NCBI GenBank assembly: GCA_947372155.1
Contig: CANBSM010000033.1
Coordinates: forward strand, 1 to 11,394
Length of the DNA stretch: 11,394 nucleotides
Source: Burkholderiaceae bacterium
GTDB taxonomy: Bacteria; Pseudomonadota; Gammaproteobacteria; Burkholderiales; Burkholderiaceae
Direction of reading: 5' to 3'
Part shown: one piece after another, positions 1 through 6,431 of the stretch
How the letters are laid out: the number at the start of each line of letters is the position of its first letter
Numbering within the stretch: position 1 is the stretch's first letter
Made by a program: the position numbers and the translations under genes
The notes under the pieces: model-generated
Told to the model about the DNA's origin: nothing
The model's database searches: none
The model's input: the letters and a program-made list of their open reading frames with translations, nothing else

Positions 1-116
1 ATGTCCAGAAGCTATTGTAAAATCACGCAAAATCATGAAATATCTCATGGTGTTGGGTAAAAAGTTGTAAATGCAGGGCCCAAACACTTTTAGGAATTTT
101 TGCCAAGGTAAACATA

Positions 117-842
117 ATGCGTCAAACCTCCCAAATCTCCAAATTAACTAGCCTGCGTGCTGGTTTTGCGGCTCTCTCTATTTTCGCTCTGATCGGCATC
201 TCAGGTGCAGTTTTTGCTGCTGATGTCGCACCTATGGCTCCTGCAGCGGAAGCTAAAGCTGCTGTCCCAGGCAAGCCAAAGGCTGATCCTGCCGCTGGCG
301 AAGCATTGTATTCAAATGGCGATGCAACGCGTGGCGTTACTGCTTGCTTAACCTGCCACGGTCCTAAGGGCCAGAGCGCAATTGGTACATGGCCAAAGTT
401 ATCTGCTCAACATGCGGCATATACAGCTAAGCAATTGAGAAACTTCAAAGAAGGTACTCGTGCTAACCCAATCATGATGGGCATGGCTGCAACCTTGACC
501 GAGCAAGATATGCAAAACATTGCAGCCTACTTGGTTAAGCAACCTGTTTCATTAGGTGTTGCCCAAGACAAAGCAACAATCGAATTAGGTCAAAGTATTT
601 ATCGTGGCGGTATTGCTGCTAAAGGTGTTCCAGCTTGCGCCGGATGTCATGGCCCGACTGGCGCTGGCAATTCTTCTCAGTACCCACGTTTAGGTGGTCA
701 GTGGGCTGAATACACTAATGCACAGTTGCTTGCATTCCGCGAAGGCGTTCGTAAAAATAGTAGCCAAATGACAACTATTGCCACCAAGCTCTCAGATCAA
801 GAAATGAAAGCAGTTTCTGATTACATGGCTGGTTTGCATTAA
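117..842 (+). CDS. Diheme cytochrome c4-type protein, secreted
   Basis: A periplasmic electron carrier with two class I cytochrome c domains. Residues 1-34 look like a Sec signal peptide: a basic start, a hydrophobic stretch at about 15-33, and a likely cut after AVFA. An Ala/Pro-rich linker (35-58) follows. Heme-binding CxxCH motifs are CLTCH at 77-81 and CAGCH at 174-178. Likely methionine axial ligands are M120, M121 or M123 for heme 1 and M218 for heme 2. The 241-residue length and internal duplication fit the cytochrome c4 family, which passes electrons to terminal oxidases. The ATG has an AAGG ribosome-binding site at 105-108, eight bases upstream. A weak promoter-like pair, TTGTAA (65-70) and TTTTAG (88-93) with 17 bases between, is the best upstream candidate but not convincing. 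The gene is monocistronic here and closed by the terminator at 862-888. The family is clear; its oxidase partner cannot be deduced. Confidence 0.93.
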   Translation: MRQTSQISKLTSLRAGFAALSIFALIGISGAVFAADVAPMAPAAEAKAAVPGKPKADPAAGEALYSNGDATRGVTACLTCHGPKGQSAIGTWPKLSAQHAAYTAKQLRNFKEGTRANPIMMGMAATLTEQDMQNIAAYLVKQPVSLGVAQDKATIELGQSIYRGGIAAKGVPACAGCHGPTGAGNSSQYPRLGGQWAEYTNAQLLAFREGVRKNSSQMTTIATKLSDQEMKAVSDYMAGLH

Positions 843-861
843 TTCGTTAAAGCACAAAAAC

Positions 862-888
862 AAAACCCCGCTCATGCAGCGGGGTTTT
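862..888. terminator. Bidirectional intrinsic terminator between the cytochrome gene and lysA
   Basis: A perfect 11-bp inverted repeat (arms 862-872 and 878-888) encloses the 5-base loop CATGC. The GC-rich core CCCCGCT/AGCGGGG is flanked by A-runs on the left and T-runs on the right, so the hairpin has a U-tract in either direction. It lies between two convergent genes, 20 bases after the cytochrome stop and 45 bases after the lysA stop, and should end both transcripts. Confidence 0.93.
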
Positions 889-932
889 TATTTTCCTAAA
901 ACTTTTAAAGACTACTAAATTTTGAATAAAAA

Positions 933-2231
933 TTATTTTGGCAAAACACTTTCACTTGCAAATAGGTCAGCAGTTTTTTCACGAGCACGGATAACGTAAG
1001 CATTTTTCCCATCAACCATAATCTCTGCAGGCTTAGGACGTGTGTTGTAGTTGGAGGCCATCACAAAACCATAAGCGCCAGCTGACAGAATGGCTAGAAG
1101 ATCACCCTCTTCTACAGCAAGATGACGATCTCTTCCCAGCCAATCGCCTGATTCGCACACGGGGCCCACGACATCGTATGTAAGACTTTTGACTTGTTTG
1201 GCTTGGGTTGGAACGATACCGTGGTGTGCTTCATATAGAGCGGGGCGCATTAGTTCAGTCATAGCCGCATCAACAATGCAGAAGTTTTTTTCAGCACCAG
1301 GCTTTAAATACTCGACGGTTGTTAGTAGCACGCCAGCATTACCTACTAATGACCTGCCTGGCTCAAGCACAACATCTAAGTGTCCAAAACCACGCTCAGC
1401 CACTCGATTCAATAAGGTGTTCGTAAATTCAGTAATGTCTGGCGGAGTTTCATCGCTATACGAAATACCAAGGCCACCACCTAGATCAAGGTGGTGAATC
1501 ACAATGCCTTCCTTCTTTAGTTGGGCGACAAGATCCAAGACTTTATCTAGCGCGTCTAAATACGGAGCAGTAGTGGTGATCTGAGAGCCAATATGGCAAT
1601 CAATACCCACAACATCAATTTGGGAAAGTTGTGATGCCTCACGATAGGTTTTTAAAACCTCGTGATAGGCAATACCAAACTTATTGCCTTTTAGTCCAGT
1701 AGAAATATAGGGGTGTGTTTGCGCATCTACGTCAGGATTCACGCGCAAAGAAATTGGGGCGCGGCAGTTGAGTTCAGTTGCCACACGATTAATTTTATGA
1801 AGCTCTGCAATCGATTCTACGTTGATGCATTTGACGCCAGCCTTAAGGGCTGCAGCGATTTCAGCGGCAGATTTACCGACACCGGCAAATACCAAACTTT
1901 TTGGATCGGCGCCAATTGCTAGTGCACGAGCTAATTCACCACCACTGACTAAATCAAATCCAGCGCCTAGTTTTTTAAAGCAATCAATCACCGCTAGATT
2001 GCTATTTGCTTTCATTGCATAGTGCACACGAGCACGACGCTTGCCATTACCATCAACGCATGCCTTATCGTAGGCTTGGTAAGCTTCAGTCAATGCTTTT
2101 TTGCTATAGATGTAGAGCGGCGTGCCAAACTCTTTCGCTAAATCAGCGAGGGGGATTTCTTCGGCATACCAATTGCCATCGTGATCGGTAAATCCGGATA
2201 ACTTAGGGAGAGGGATTGCTTTGCTTGTCAT
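933..2231 (-). CDS. lysA: Diaminopimelate decarboxylase
   Basis: A cytoplasmic PLP enzyme that decarboxylates meso-2,6-diaminopimelate to L-lysine, the last step of lysine synthesis. The 432 residues match the usual family length. The alanine-racemase-like barrel carries the PLP lysine K74 in HYAMKAN, the HIGSQ motif at 213-217, the glycine-rich phosphate-binding loop GGGLG at 251-255 and EPGR at 290-293. The C-terminal beta domain supplies CESGD, with the active-site cysteine C359, and Y387 in GAYG. All expected catalytic positions are present. The ATG overlaps the stop codon of the upstream lipoprotein gene as TAATG, and no strong Shine-Dalgarno is visible, which suggests translational coupling. 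The gene ends at the shared terminator at 862-888. The lptM-lysA pairing next to cyaY is a common proteobacterial arrangement. Confidence 0.97.
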   Translation of the reverse strand: MTSKAIPLPKLSGFTDHDGNWYAEEIPLADLAKEFGTPLYIYSKKALTEAYQAYDKACVDGNGKRRARVHYAMKANSNLAVIDCFKKLGAGFDLVSGGELARALAIGADPKSLVFAGVGKSAAEIAAALKAGVKCINVESIAELHKINRVATELNCRAPISLRVNPDVDAQTHPYISTGLKGNKFGIAYHEVLKTYREASQLSQIDVVGIDCHIGSQITTTAPYLDALDKVLDLVAQLKKEGIVIHHLDLGGGLGISYSDETPPDITEFTNTLLNRVAERGFGHLDVVLEPGRSLVGNAGVLLTTVEYLKPGAEKNFCIVDAAMTELMRPALYEAHHGIVPTQAKQVKSLTYDVVGPVCESGDWLGRDRHLAVEEGDLLAILSAGAYGFVMASNYNTRPKPAEIMVDGKNAYVIRAREKTADLFASESVLPK

Positions 2232-2422
2232 TACTTAATCAATGAAGAATTGCTTGGGCTAGCAGAGGTTTGAGGTGGATATAGCTTGCCTTTAGTTTCT
2301 GGCTCTGTAGGAGCGGGTGGAACTGGCGGTACATTTGGCATATATAGTGGCCCCCTTACCCCACACCCTACAAGGGATATTAGAAGGCTAAAACAGAGGG
2401 TTCTATTAAGAATCGCTATCAT
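2231..2422 (-). CDS. lptM: Small LptM-type (YifL/LppL-like) outer-membrane lipoprotein
   Basis: A 63-residue lipoprotein. A short signal peptide (1-19) ends in the lipobox LVGC, so C20 would be lipidated. It is followed by GVRGPLYMP (21-29), the conserved GxxGPLYxP stretch of the LptM family, and a low-complexity Pro/Ser-rich tail. In E. coli, LptM binds the LPS translocon LptD-LptE and helps its assembly; the same role here is inference from family. I chose the ATG at 2422 because it puts the signal peptide at the N-terminus. The reading frame stays open upstream to 2560, but that extension would run antisense into cyaY and add a non-signal-like 46 residues. The stop codon overlaps the lysA start (TAATG), so the two are one transcription unit. 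A weak GAGA lies upstream of the start. Confidence 0.85.
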   Translation of the reverse strand: MIAILNRTLCFSLLISLVGCGVRGPLYMPNVPPVPPAPTEPETKGKLYPPQTSASPSNSSLIK

Positions 2423-2446
2423 GAATGTCTCTAAAACGAATGATTG

Positions 2447-2455
2447 AATATAGCA
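2447..2455 (-). promoter_or_regulatory. Candidate extended -10 promoter for lptM-lysA
   Basis: Read on the minus strand, this is TGCTATATT, an extended -10 element (TGn followed by TATATT, five of six consensus bases). Transcription would start near 2440, giving a leader of about 18 bases before the lptM ATG. The -35 position is not consensus-like, which extended -10 promoters tolerate. The site lies in the divergent spacer between the lptM and cyaY starts. Confidence 0.35.
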
Positions 2456-2469
2456 TGCAGGACTCCGGT

Positions 2470-2847
2470 ATGAATCCAAATAATTCAGGTGTAGAAACCA
2501 TTGATGACAAGCAGTTTTATCAATTGGGAAGCAATTTATTGCAATCGATAGAGGTGGCATTAGAGGCTGCCGACGATGCCTTGGACCTTGATTTAGATGT
2601 TGAGCGCCAAGGTGGCAATGTTATCAACATTCGTTTTAAGGATAAAAGCGTCATAGTCGTCAACACTCAACCACCGTTACATGAGATTTGGGTCGCCGCC
2701 AAATCCGGTGGATATCACTATCGTTGGGCTGGCACTATGGCAAAACCCTTATGGCTTGATACCAAAACAGGAAAAGAGCTCTTAAGTGACTTGACTGAGT
2801 TTGCGAGCTCTCAGGCCGGGCAAGCAGTCAAGATTAGTTTAATTTAA
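2470..2847 (+). CDS. cyaY: Frataxin-like iron-binding protein CyaY
   Basis: Bacterial frataxin homologue, a small cytoplasmic protein that binds iron through an acidic surface and modulates Fe-S cluster assembly by IscS. The acidic first helix ([16 protein letters not shown]) and the beta-sheet signature [20 protein letters not shown] are both present. I place the start at the ATG at 2470 (125 residues) because AGGA at 2459-2462 sits seven bases upstream and because it leaves the family's usual short N-terminus before DDKQFYQL. In-frame ATGs at 2425, 2440 and 2455 would add up to 15 residues unlike the family, and the one at 2425 would begin two bases from the divergent lptM start. The TAA stop overlaps the aroB stop on the other strand by two bases. 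No terminator hairpin is visible at the 3' end. Confidence 0.92.
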   Translation: MNPNNSGVETIDDKQFYQLGSNLLQSIEVALEAADDALDLDLDVERQGGNVINIRFKDKSVIVVNTQPPLHEIWVAAKSGGYHYRWAGTMAKPLWLDTKTGKELLSDLTEFASSQAGQAVKISLI

Positions 2848-3929
2848 GCTGCGCCAGTAGCGCTTAAAGTTTCCATCACCTGGGCATCAGCCACGCTTTT
2901 GATCTGGGCTTTGCCAATCTTTTCTAAAACAACGTAACGGATTTTTCCGCCCTCTGTTTTTTTATCAACCTGCATGAGCTCCATATAGCGCCCCGCACCA
3001 AACTTTGGCGGCGTAATTGGTAAATTCATGGATTGAATGATTTTGGTGAGGCGTTCAAACTCTGCGTCGCTAATGTAATTGAGTCGACGTGATAGATCTG
3101 CTCCCATTACCATGCCGCATCCTACAGCTTCGCCATGTAGCCACTCACCATAACCCATGCCCGCTTCAATCGCGTGACCAAAGGTATGGCCAAAATTAAG
3201 GGTTGCACGAATGCCGCCCTCTCTTTCATCGGCAGATACCACTGCAGATTTAATTTCACACGAACGCAATACTGCGTGACCCATAGCCTCAGTGTCACAT
3301 GCCAATAATGCTTTTGCATTGGCCTCGATCCAATCTAAGAATTGGGCATCTGCAATAGCACCATGCTTGACCACTTCTGCAAGACCCGCAGACAACTCTC
3401 TCGGAGGCAGGGTCTTTAAGGTATTGAGATCGGCAATTACAGCGGCTGGCTGATGGAAGGCGCCAATCATATTTTTACCAAGCGGATGATTGATGCCAGT
3501 CTTACCGCCAACGGAAGAGTCCACCTGAGCGAGCAGGGTAGTTGGCACTTGAATAAAACGAATGCCACGCATAAAGCTGGCTGCGGCAAACCCAGTCATG
3601 TCGCCAATCACACCGCCACCCAAGGCAACCAACATGGTTTGTCGATCAGCCCCAAACTTTAAAAGATCATCAAAAATCAGTTGGAGATTTTTCCAGTCCT
3701 TATAAGACTCACCATCGGGTAGAACAATTGTTCTAACAGGCTTACCAAAGGAGCTAAGCGTTTTAGTCAGGCGCTCAGCATAGAGCGGGGCAACTGTAGT
3801 GTTACTAACAATGTAGATGGAGGTCGCTTTTTCACAGGCGCTAAATAAGCTTGCTTGATCAATTAAATCTGTACCAATATAAATTGGGTAACTGCGATTA
3901 CCAAGATCAACTTCAAGTGTTTTCATCAT
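2844..3929 (-). CDS. aroB: 3-dehydroquinate synthase
   Basis: Catalyses step two of the shikimate pathway, converting DAHP to 3-dehydroquinate with NAD+ and a divalent metal, in the cytoplasm. Numbered from the ATG at 3929 (361 residues), it shows the NAD-binding glycine motif GGGVIGD at 104-110, K143 in GGKTGINHP, and the metal ligands E185 (GLAEVVKHG), H248 (NFGHTFGHA) and H265 (EWLHGEAVG). These match the family pattern closely. The frame stays open upstream to a TTG at 3959 that overlaps aroK by 17 bases. I prefer the ATGATG pair at 3929/3926, 13 bases after the aroK stop, because the protein then begins like family members; which of the two ATGs is used is not resolved. No strong ribosome-binding site precedes either. 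It is the last gene of the four-gene minus-strand operon. Confidence 0.95.
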   Translation of the reverse strand: MMKTLEVDLGNRSYPIYIGTDLIDQASLFSACEKATSIYIVSNTTVAPLYAERLTKTLSSFGKPVRTIVLPDGESYKDWKNLQLIFDDLLKFGADRQTMLVALGGGVIGDMTGFAAASFMRGIRFIQVPTTLLAQVDSSVGGKTGINHPLGKNMIGAFHQPAAVIADLNTLKTLPPRELSAGLAEVVKHGAIADAQFLDWIEANAKALLACDTEAMGHAVLRSCEIKSAVVSADEREGGIRATLNFGHTFGHAIEAGMGYGEWLHGEAVGCGMVMGADLSRRLNYISDAEFERLTKIIQSMNLPITPPKFGAGRYMELMQVDKKTEGGKIRYVVLEKIGKAQIKSVADAQVMETLSATGAA

Positions 3930-3942
3930 AGTGCCAGTGTAT

Positions 3943-4467
3943 TTAAGCAGAGAGTTCAAGCTGCATGATTAAGGTGTTGACCAGTTGATTAACGCTGGGC
4001 TTGCCAGTCTCAATCACATGATCGGCGATTTCGCGATAGAGTGGATCGCGAACGGCGTATAGATTCTCTAGGATTTTTTTGGCGTCACCATTTCTCAGTA
4101 GGGGTCGTCCCTCGCCACCTTTAGTGCGATGCCACAGCTCCATTGGGTTTGCATGAAGATAGATGACAGTGCCATGCTCACTTAAGGCCTGGCGATTTTC
4201 TGGTAATAACACCGCACCTCCACCAGTCGCCAAAATAATATCTTGCTCAGCAGTAATTTCACGGATAGCCTGAGCTTCTCTTTTGCGAAAGCCTTCCTCA
4301 CCTTCCATTTCAAAGATGACAGGAATTTTTACGCCGCAGCGATCTTCAATGACATGGTCGGCATCCAGAAAGCGACGCCCTAATTTTTTTGCTAAGACTT
4401 TGCCAACGGTCGACTTCCCAGCCCCCATGAGGCCGATCAGAAAGATATTGTTTGTCGAAGAGTTCAC
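3943..4467 (-). CDS. aroK: Shikimate kinase
   Basis: Phosphorylates shikimate at the 3-hydroxyl with ATP, in the cytoplasm. The 174-residue P-loop protein has a Walker A motif in GLMGAGKST (12-20), shikimate-contacting residues D35/D37 (DAD) and R61 (GFRKRE), the GGG motif at 82-84, lid arginine R121 (RPLL) and the adenine-loop arginine R140 (VRDPLY). The start is a GTG, the only usual start codon in frame between an upstream stop and the P-loop. Its Shine-Dalgarno-like AGGAG runs straight into the start codon instead of lying 5-9 bases ahead, so initiation probably depends on coupling to the secretin gene, which stops 12 bases upstream. The order secretin-aroK-aroB is the classic proteobacterial pilQ-aroKB arrangement. 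Confidence 0.95.
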   Translation of the reverse strand: MNSSTNNIFLIGLMGAGKSTVGKVLAKKLGRRFLDADHVIEDRCGVKIPVIFEMEGEEGFRKREAQAIREITAEQDIILATGGGAVLLPENRQALSEHGTVIYLHANPMELWHRTKGGEGRPLLRNGDAKKILENLYAVRDPLYREIADHVIETGKPSVNQLVNTLIMQLELSA

Positions 4468-4479
4468 TCCTCGATTTTA

Positions 4480-5601
4480 TTAGGGTTTGTCGAGAACGGT
4501 CGGAGTTAAAAAGACAAGCAACTCAGTTTTATCTTGCAATTTGGATTTATGGCGAAAAAAATGACCAATGAGGGGTATATCCCCTAATAAAGGGACCTTG
4601 ACCTCATCCTCCCGTTCGGTAGTTTGGAAGATGCCGCCAATAATGGCTGTGCCCCCATTTTCAACGGTTACCTCTGAGCTAAGGCTTTTGGTGTCAATCG
4701 CATAGCCTTGCTCTGTTTTCATGCCTACCGTGTCTTTATTGATACCCACTAGCATTGAAATCTTTCCATCTGGATGGATTTTGGGAAGAACCTCCAGCCT
4801 CAGATTTGCCTTTCTGAATTGCAATTTACTGCCATTTTGATTGGACGTTTGATAGGGAAGCTCTGTGCCTTGCTCAATGGTTGCTTTCACTTGGTCACCA
4901 GTCATGATTCGGGGGTTAGAGAGAATCTTCCCTTGCCCCTCTGATTCAAGAGCAGAAAGTTCTGCCTGAAGAATGCGGTTAGCATTTTTAGAAACTAGGG
5001 TTGCGGCTATAGAGGCTGGGTTAAAGCCACTTAACCCAGCGCCACCTAAATCAATGCTGCCCTGCAGCTTTTGATCAGGGTTGCCCCCAATGCCATTGGC
5101 TTGATATCCCAGCTTAACGCCCAGTTCTCGAGCAAAGCGTTCATCTGCTTCGACTATTCGTGCCTCAATGAGAATTTGCCTTGGACTATTAATATGGTCC
5201 CCTCCAAAAGGAAGAGCAGCGTCTTCACGTCGGAATTTCTGAAAGGCTTGGATTTCTGCGTGGGGCCCAATCCAGTAGATTTCGCCGTTGCGCACAAGTC
5301 GCAAACCACGGCTGGCCAGAATCGAGTGAAGGGCTGTTTGCCATGGGGTATTTCTAAGATCTATCGAAATACTGCCCTTAATCGACTCGCTTAATAAAAA
5401 ATTGGTATCGCCCAATTTGGCCATTACTTGTAAAAGTTCCGTTATTTCAATTTCGGTAAATTGCAGACTGATGGGGCTCAGAAAATGATTTTGTGCGGGT
5501 GCATTTTCTGCCATGACATGAGCGTTTATGAGTGCCAACATGACCAACCAAATATTGAAACTTTTTAAGCGTCTTTGGATGTGATTTGCCTTGGTTTTCA
5601 T
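4480..5601 (-). CDS. Short PilQ/HofQ-like secretin
   Basis: A 373-residue outer-membrane secretin, the channel type used by type IV pili and DNA-uptake systems. The signal peptide is about residues 1-31, with a likely cut after HVMA. An STN/N0 domain spans about 45-112. The secretin domain starts near QILIEARIVEA (142-152) and contains the family signature VPLLGDIPLIGHFFR (336-350) just before the C-terminus. Canonical PilQ proteins are about 700 residues and carry AMIN domains plus an N1 (KH-like) domain; HofQ/ComE types are about 410-445 residues and keep N1. Here only about 27 residues lie between N0 and the secretin domain, so both AMIN and N1 appear missing. The ATG overlaps the preceding gene's stop as ATGA. 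Position before aroK supports pilQ ancestry. Whether it builds a pilus, a competence pore or something else cannot be told from the window. Confidence 0.88.
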   Translation of the reverse strand: MKTKANHIQRRLKSFNIWLVMLALINAHVMAENAPAQNHFLSPISLQFTEIEITELLQVMAKLGDTNFLLSESIKGSISIDLRNTPWQTALHSILASRGLRLVRNGEIYWIGPHAEIQAFQKFRREDAALPFGGDHINSPRQILIEARIVEADERFARELGVKLGYQANGIGGNPDQKLQGSIDLGGAGLSGFNPASIAATLVSKNANRILQAELSALESEGQGKILSNPRIMTGDQVKATIEQGTELPYQTSNQNGSKLQFRKANLRLEVLPKIHPDGKISMLVGINKDTVGMKTEQGYAIDTKSLSSEVTVENGGTAIIGGIFQTTEREDEVKVPLLGDIPLIGHFFRHKSKLQDKTELLVFLTPTVLDKP

Positions 5602-6326
5602 TCGGACTTAGAAGCCTTCAGAACCAATGATTTACCGTGAGGATGAGTAAGTGTGGCGAGCCCTTTTTCAATATTGCTCAGTCGCCAATCTCCTAAAACC
5701 TGGGTTCCTTTTTCAAGGGCAACATGGCTTTTCCCGGTATGAAAATAGGCTTGATGTGAGGCACCCATTTGGGATGCTCCTAGGTAGCGCCAGCGACGGA
5801 GCTCTGTCTCATGAGTAGGTGCTTGTGGCTTGCTGGAAAGTCTCGTTTCAGGCCTTTTATACTTTAAAGAGTGAATACTTACTTCTATTTCATCCATTGC
5901 TGAATAGAGATCATCTTGATCTTGAAGTATTTCATCCCGCATTACAGCTAAATCCTTCTTAAGTTCAGAGAGCTGCTTTTGCGACTCTTCTAGGGCAACT
6001 TGTGACTGGTTATTGAGGGTCTGAAAGGCGATAAAAAATGCGACGCCTGACGCAATCAGGACACCAATCAGAGTGAGGAGGGCTCCTAAGTTTTGGAGGG
6101 TTTTTGGGATTTGAAAGTTATCTAGGGATCCCGTAAAAGAGCGACTACTGCTATGGCTTTGTGGTCTAGGCGGGGTATTTTGCTGGGGAGGCGGTTTGCG
6201 AATTCCATGAGGGTCTGGGATGGCAGGGTCATCACCCAGATCACTCAAAATTTCATCAAAGGATTGGCTCGAAATATGGCGTGCTGGCATGTTTTTATTC
6301 TGTAGTTTTGGAGGCTGTAAATCCAT
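5598..6326 (-). CDS. Unrecognised single-pass membrane protein with coiled coil and PilP-like C-terminus
   Basis: I do not recognise this 242-residue protein as a named family. The N-terminal 75 residues are Pro/Ser/Gln-rich and probably cytoplasmic. One membrane segment lies at about 78-102 (LQNLGALLTLIGVLIASGVA). A heptad-like, strongly charged stretch at about 106-156 should form a coiled coil. After a Pro-rich linker, residues 178-238 look like a small beta domain with the pattern VALEKGTQVLGDWRLSNIEKG. This recalls the PilP/GspC-type domain that docks on the secretin N0 domain, but the resemblance is by eye. It overlaps the secretin start by four bases (ATGA), so the two are translated together. 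It stands where pilM-pilN-pilO-pilP would be expected. The ATG at 6326 has no clear ribosome-binding site; a second ATG at 6290 is an alternative. Coding status is well supported; function is inference. Confidence 0.82.
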   Translation of the reverse strand: MDLQPPKLQNKNMPARHISSQSFDEILSDLGDDPAIPDPHGIRKPPPQQNTPPRPQSHSSSRSFTGSLDNFQIPKTLQNLGALLTLIGVLIASGVAFFIAFQTLNNQSQVALEESQKQLSELKKDLAVMRDEILQDQDDLYSAMDEIEVSIHSLKYKRPETRLSSKPQAPTHETELRRWRYLGASQMGASHQAYFHTGKSHVALEKGTQVLGDWRLSNIEKGLATLTHPHGKSLVLKASKSE

Positions 6327-6371
6327 CGGGCCAGCTTTAGTCCAGTGTCAGAAATCGATGCTTTGCTATAC

Positions 6372-6389
6372 CCAAAACACGGGTTTTGG
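6372..6389. repeat. Inverted repeat in the divergent control region
   Basis: CCAAAAC (6372-6378) and GTTTTGG (6383-6389) form a perfect 7-bp inverted repeat around a 4-base spacer. It lies midway between the divergent starts at 6326 and 6432, so it could be an operator or a hairpin. Its role is unknown, and repeats of this size also arise by chance. Confidence 0.4.
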
Positions 6390-6416
6390 TGCTTTTCGTG
6401 AAATTGCCTAAGCACC
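6388..6416. promoter_or_regulatory. Candidate operator: GGTGCTT-N15-AAGCACC
   Basis: A perfect 7-bp inverted repeat with arms 6388-6394 and 6410-6416, separated by 15 bases. It covers the -35 region and abuts the TATAAT at 6418-6423. Two half-sites about two helical turns apart, centre to centre, fit a dimeric regulator bound over the ponA promoter. No regulator is identified. Confidence 0.35.
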
Positions 6417-6417
6417 C

Positions 6418-6423
6418 TATAAT
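6418..6423 (+). promoter_or_regulatory. Candidate ponA -10 box (TATAAT)
   Basis: A perfect consensus -10 hexamer. The -35 position at 17-base spacing (6395-6400, TTCGTG) is poor. If used, transcription would start around 6430, two bases before the ponA ATG, so the mRNA would be leaderless or nearly so. That agrees with the absence of a Shine-Dalgarno sequence before ponA. Confidence 0.5.
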
Positions 6424-6431
6424 TTGCTTAT

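Noticed and set aside
34..49. Inverted repeat CATGA-N6-TCATG upstream of the cytochrome gene
   Set aside because: Five-base arms in AT-rich spacer sequence are expected by chance, and no promoter element is aligned with it.
1..60. Short open frames at the left edge: 19 codons on the plus strand ending in TAA at 58-60, and a minus-strand frame from ATG at 48 or 36 running off the edge
   Set aside because: Neither translation resembles a known protein end or start and neither has a ribosome-binding site. The minus-strand frame could be the start of a divergent gene (engB/yihA is a possible neighbour), but 12-16 residues cannot decide it.
1189..1497. 102-codon plus-strand open frame antisense to lysA
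   Set aside because: Shadow of the lysA reading frame; no ribosome-binding site or family resemblance.
2423..2560. Upstream extension of the lipoprotein frame to 2560
   Set aside because: It would place 46 non-hydrophobic residues before the signal peptide and overlap cyaY in antisense; the lipobox requires the start at 2422.
3930..3959. Upstream extension of aroB to a TTG at 3959
   Set aside because: It uses a rare start, overlaps aroK, lacks a ribosome-binding site and adds ten residues not typical of the family; the ATGATG at 3929/3926 fits better.
5071..5394. 107-codon plus-strand open frame antisense to the secretin
   Set aside because: It lies wholly within a well-supported gene, has no recognisable protein features and is typical of an antisense shadow.
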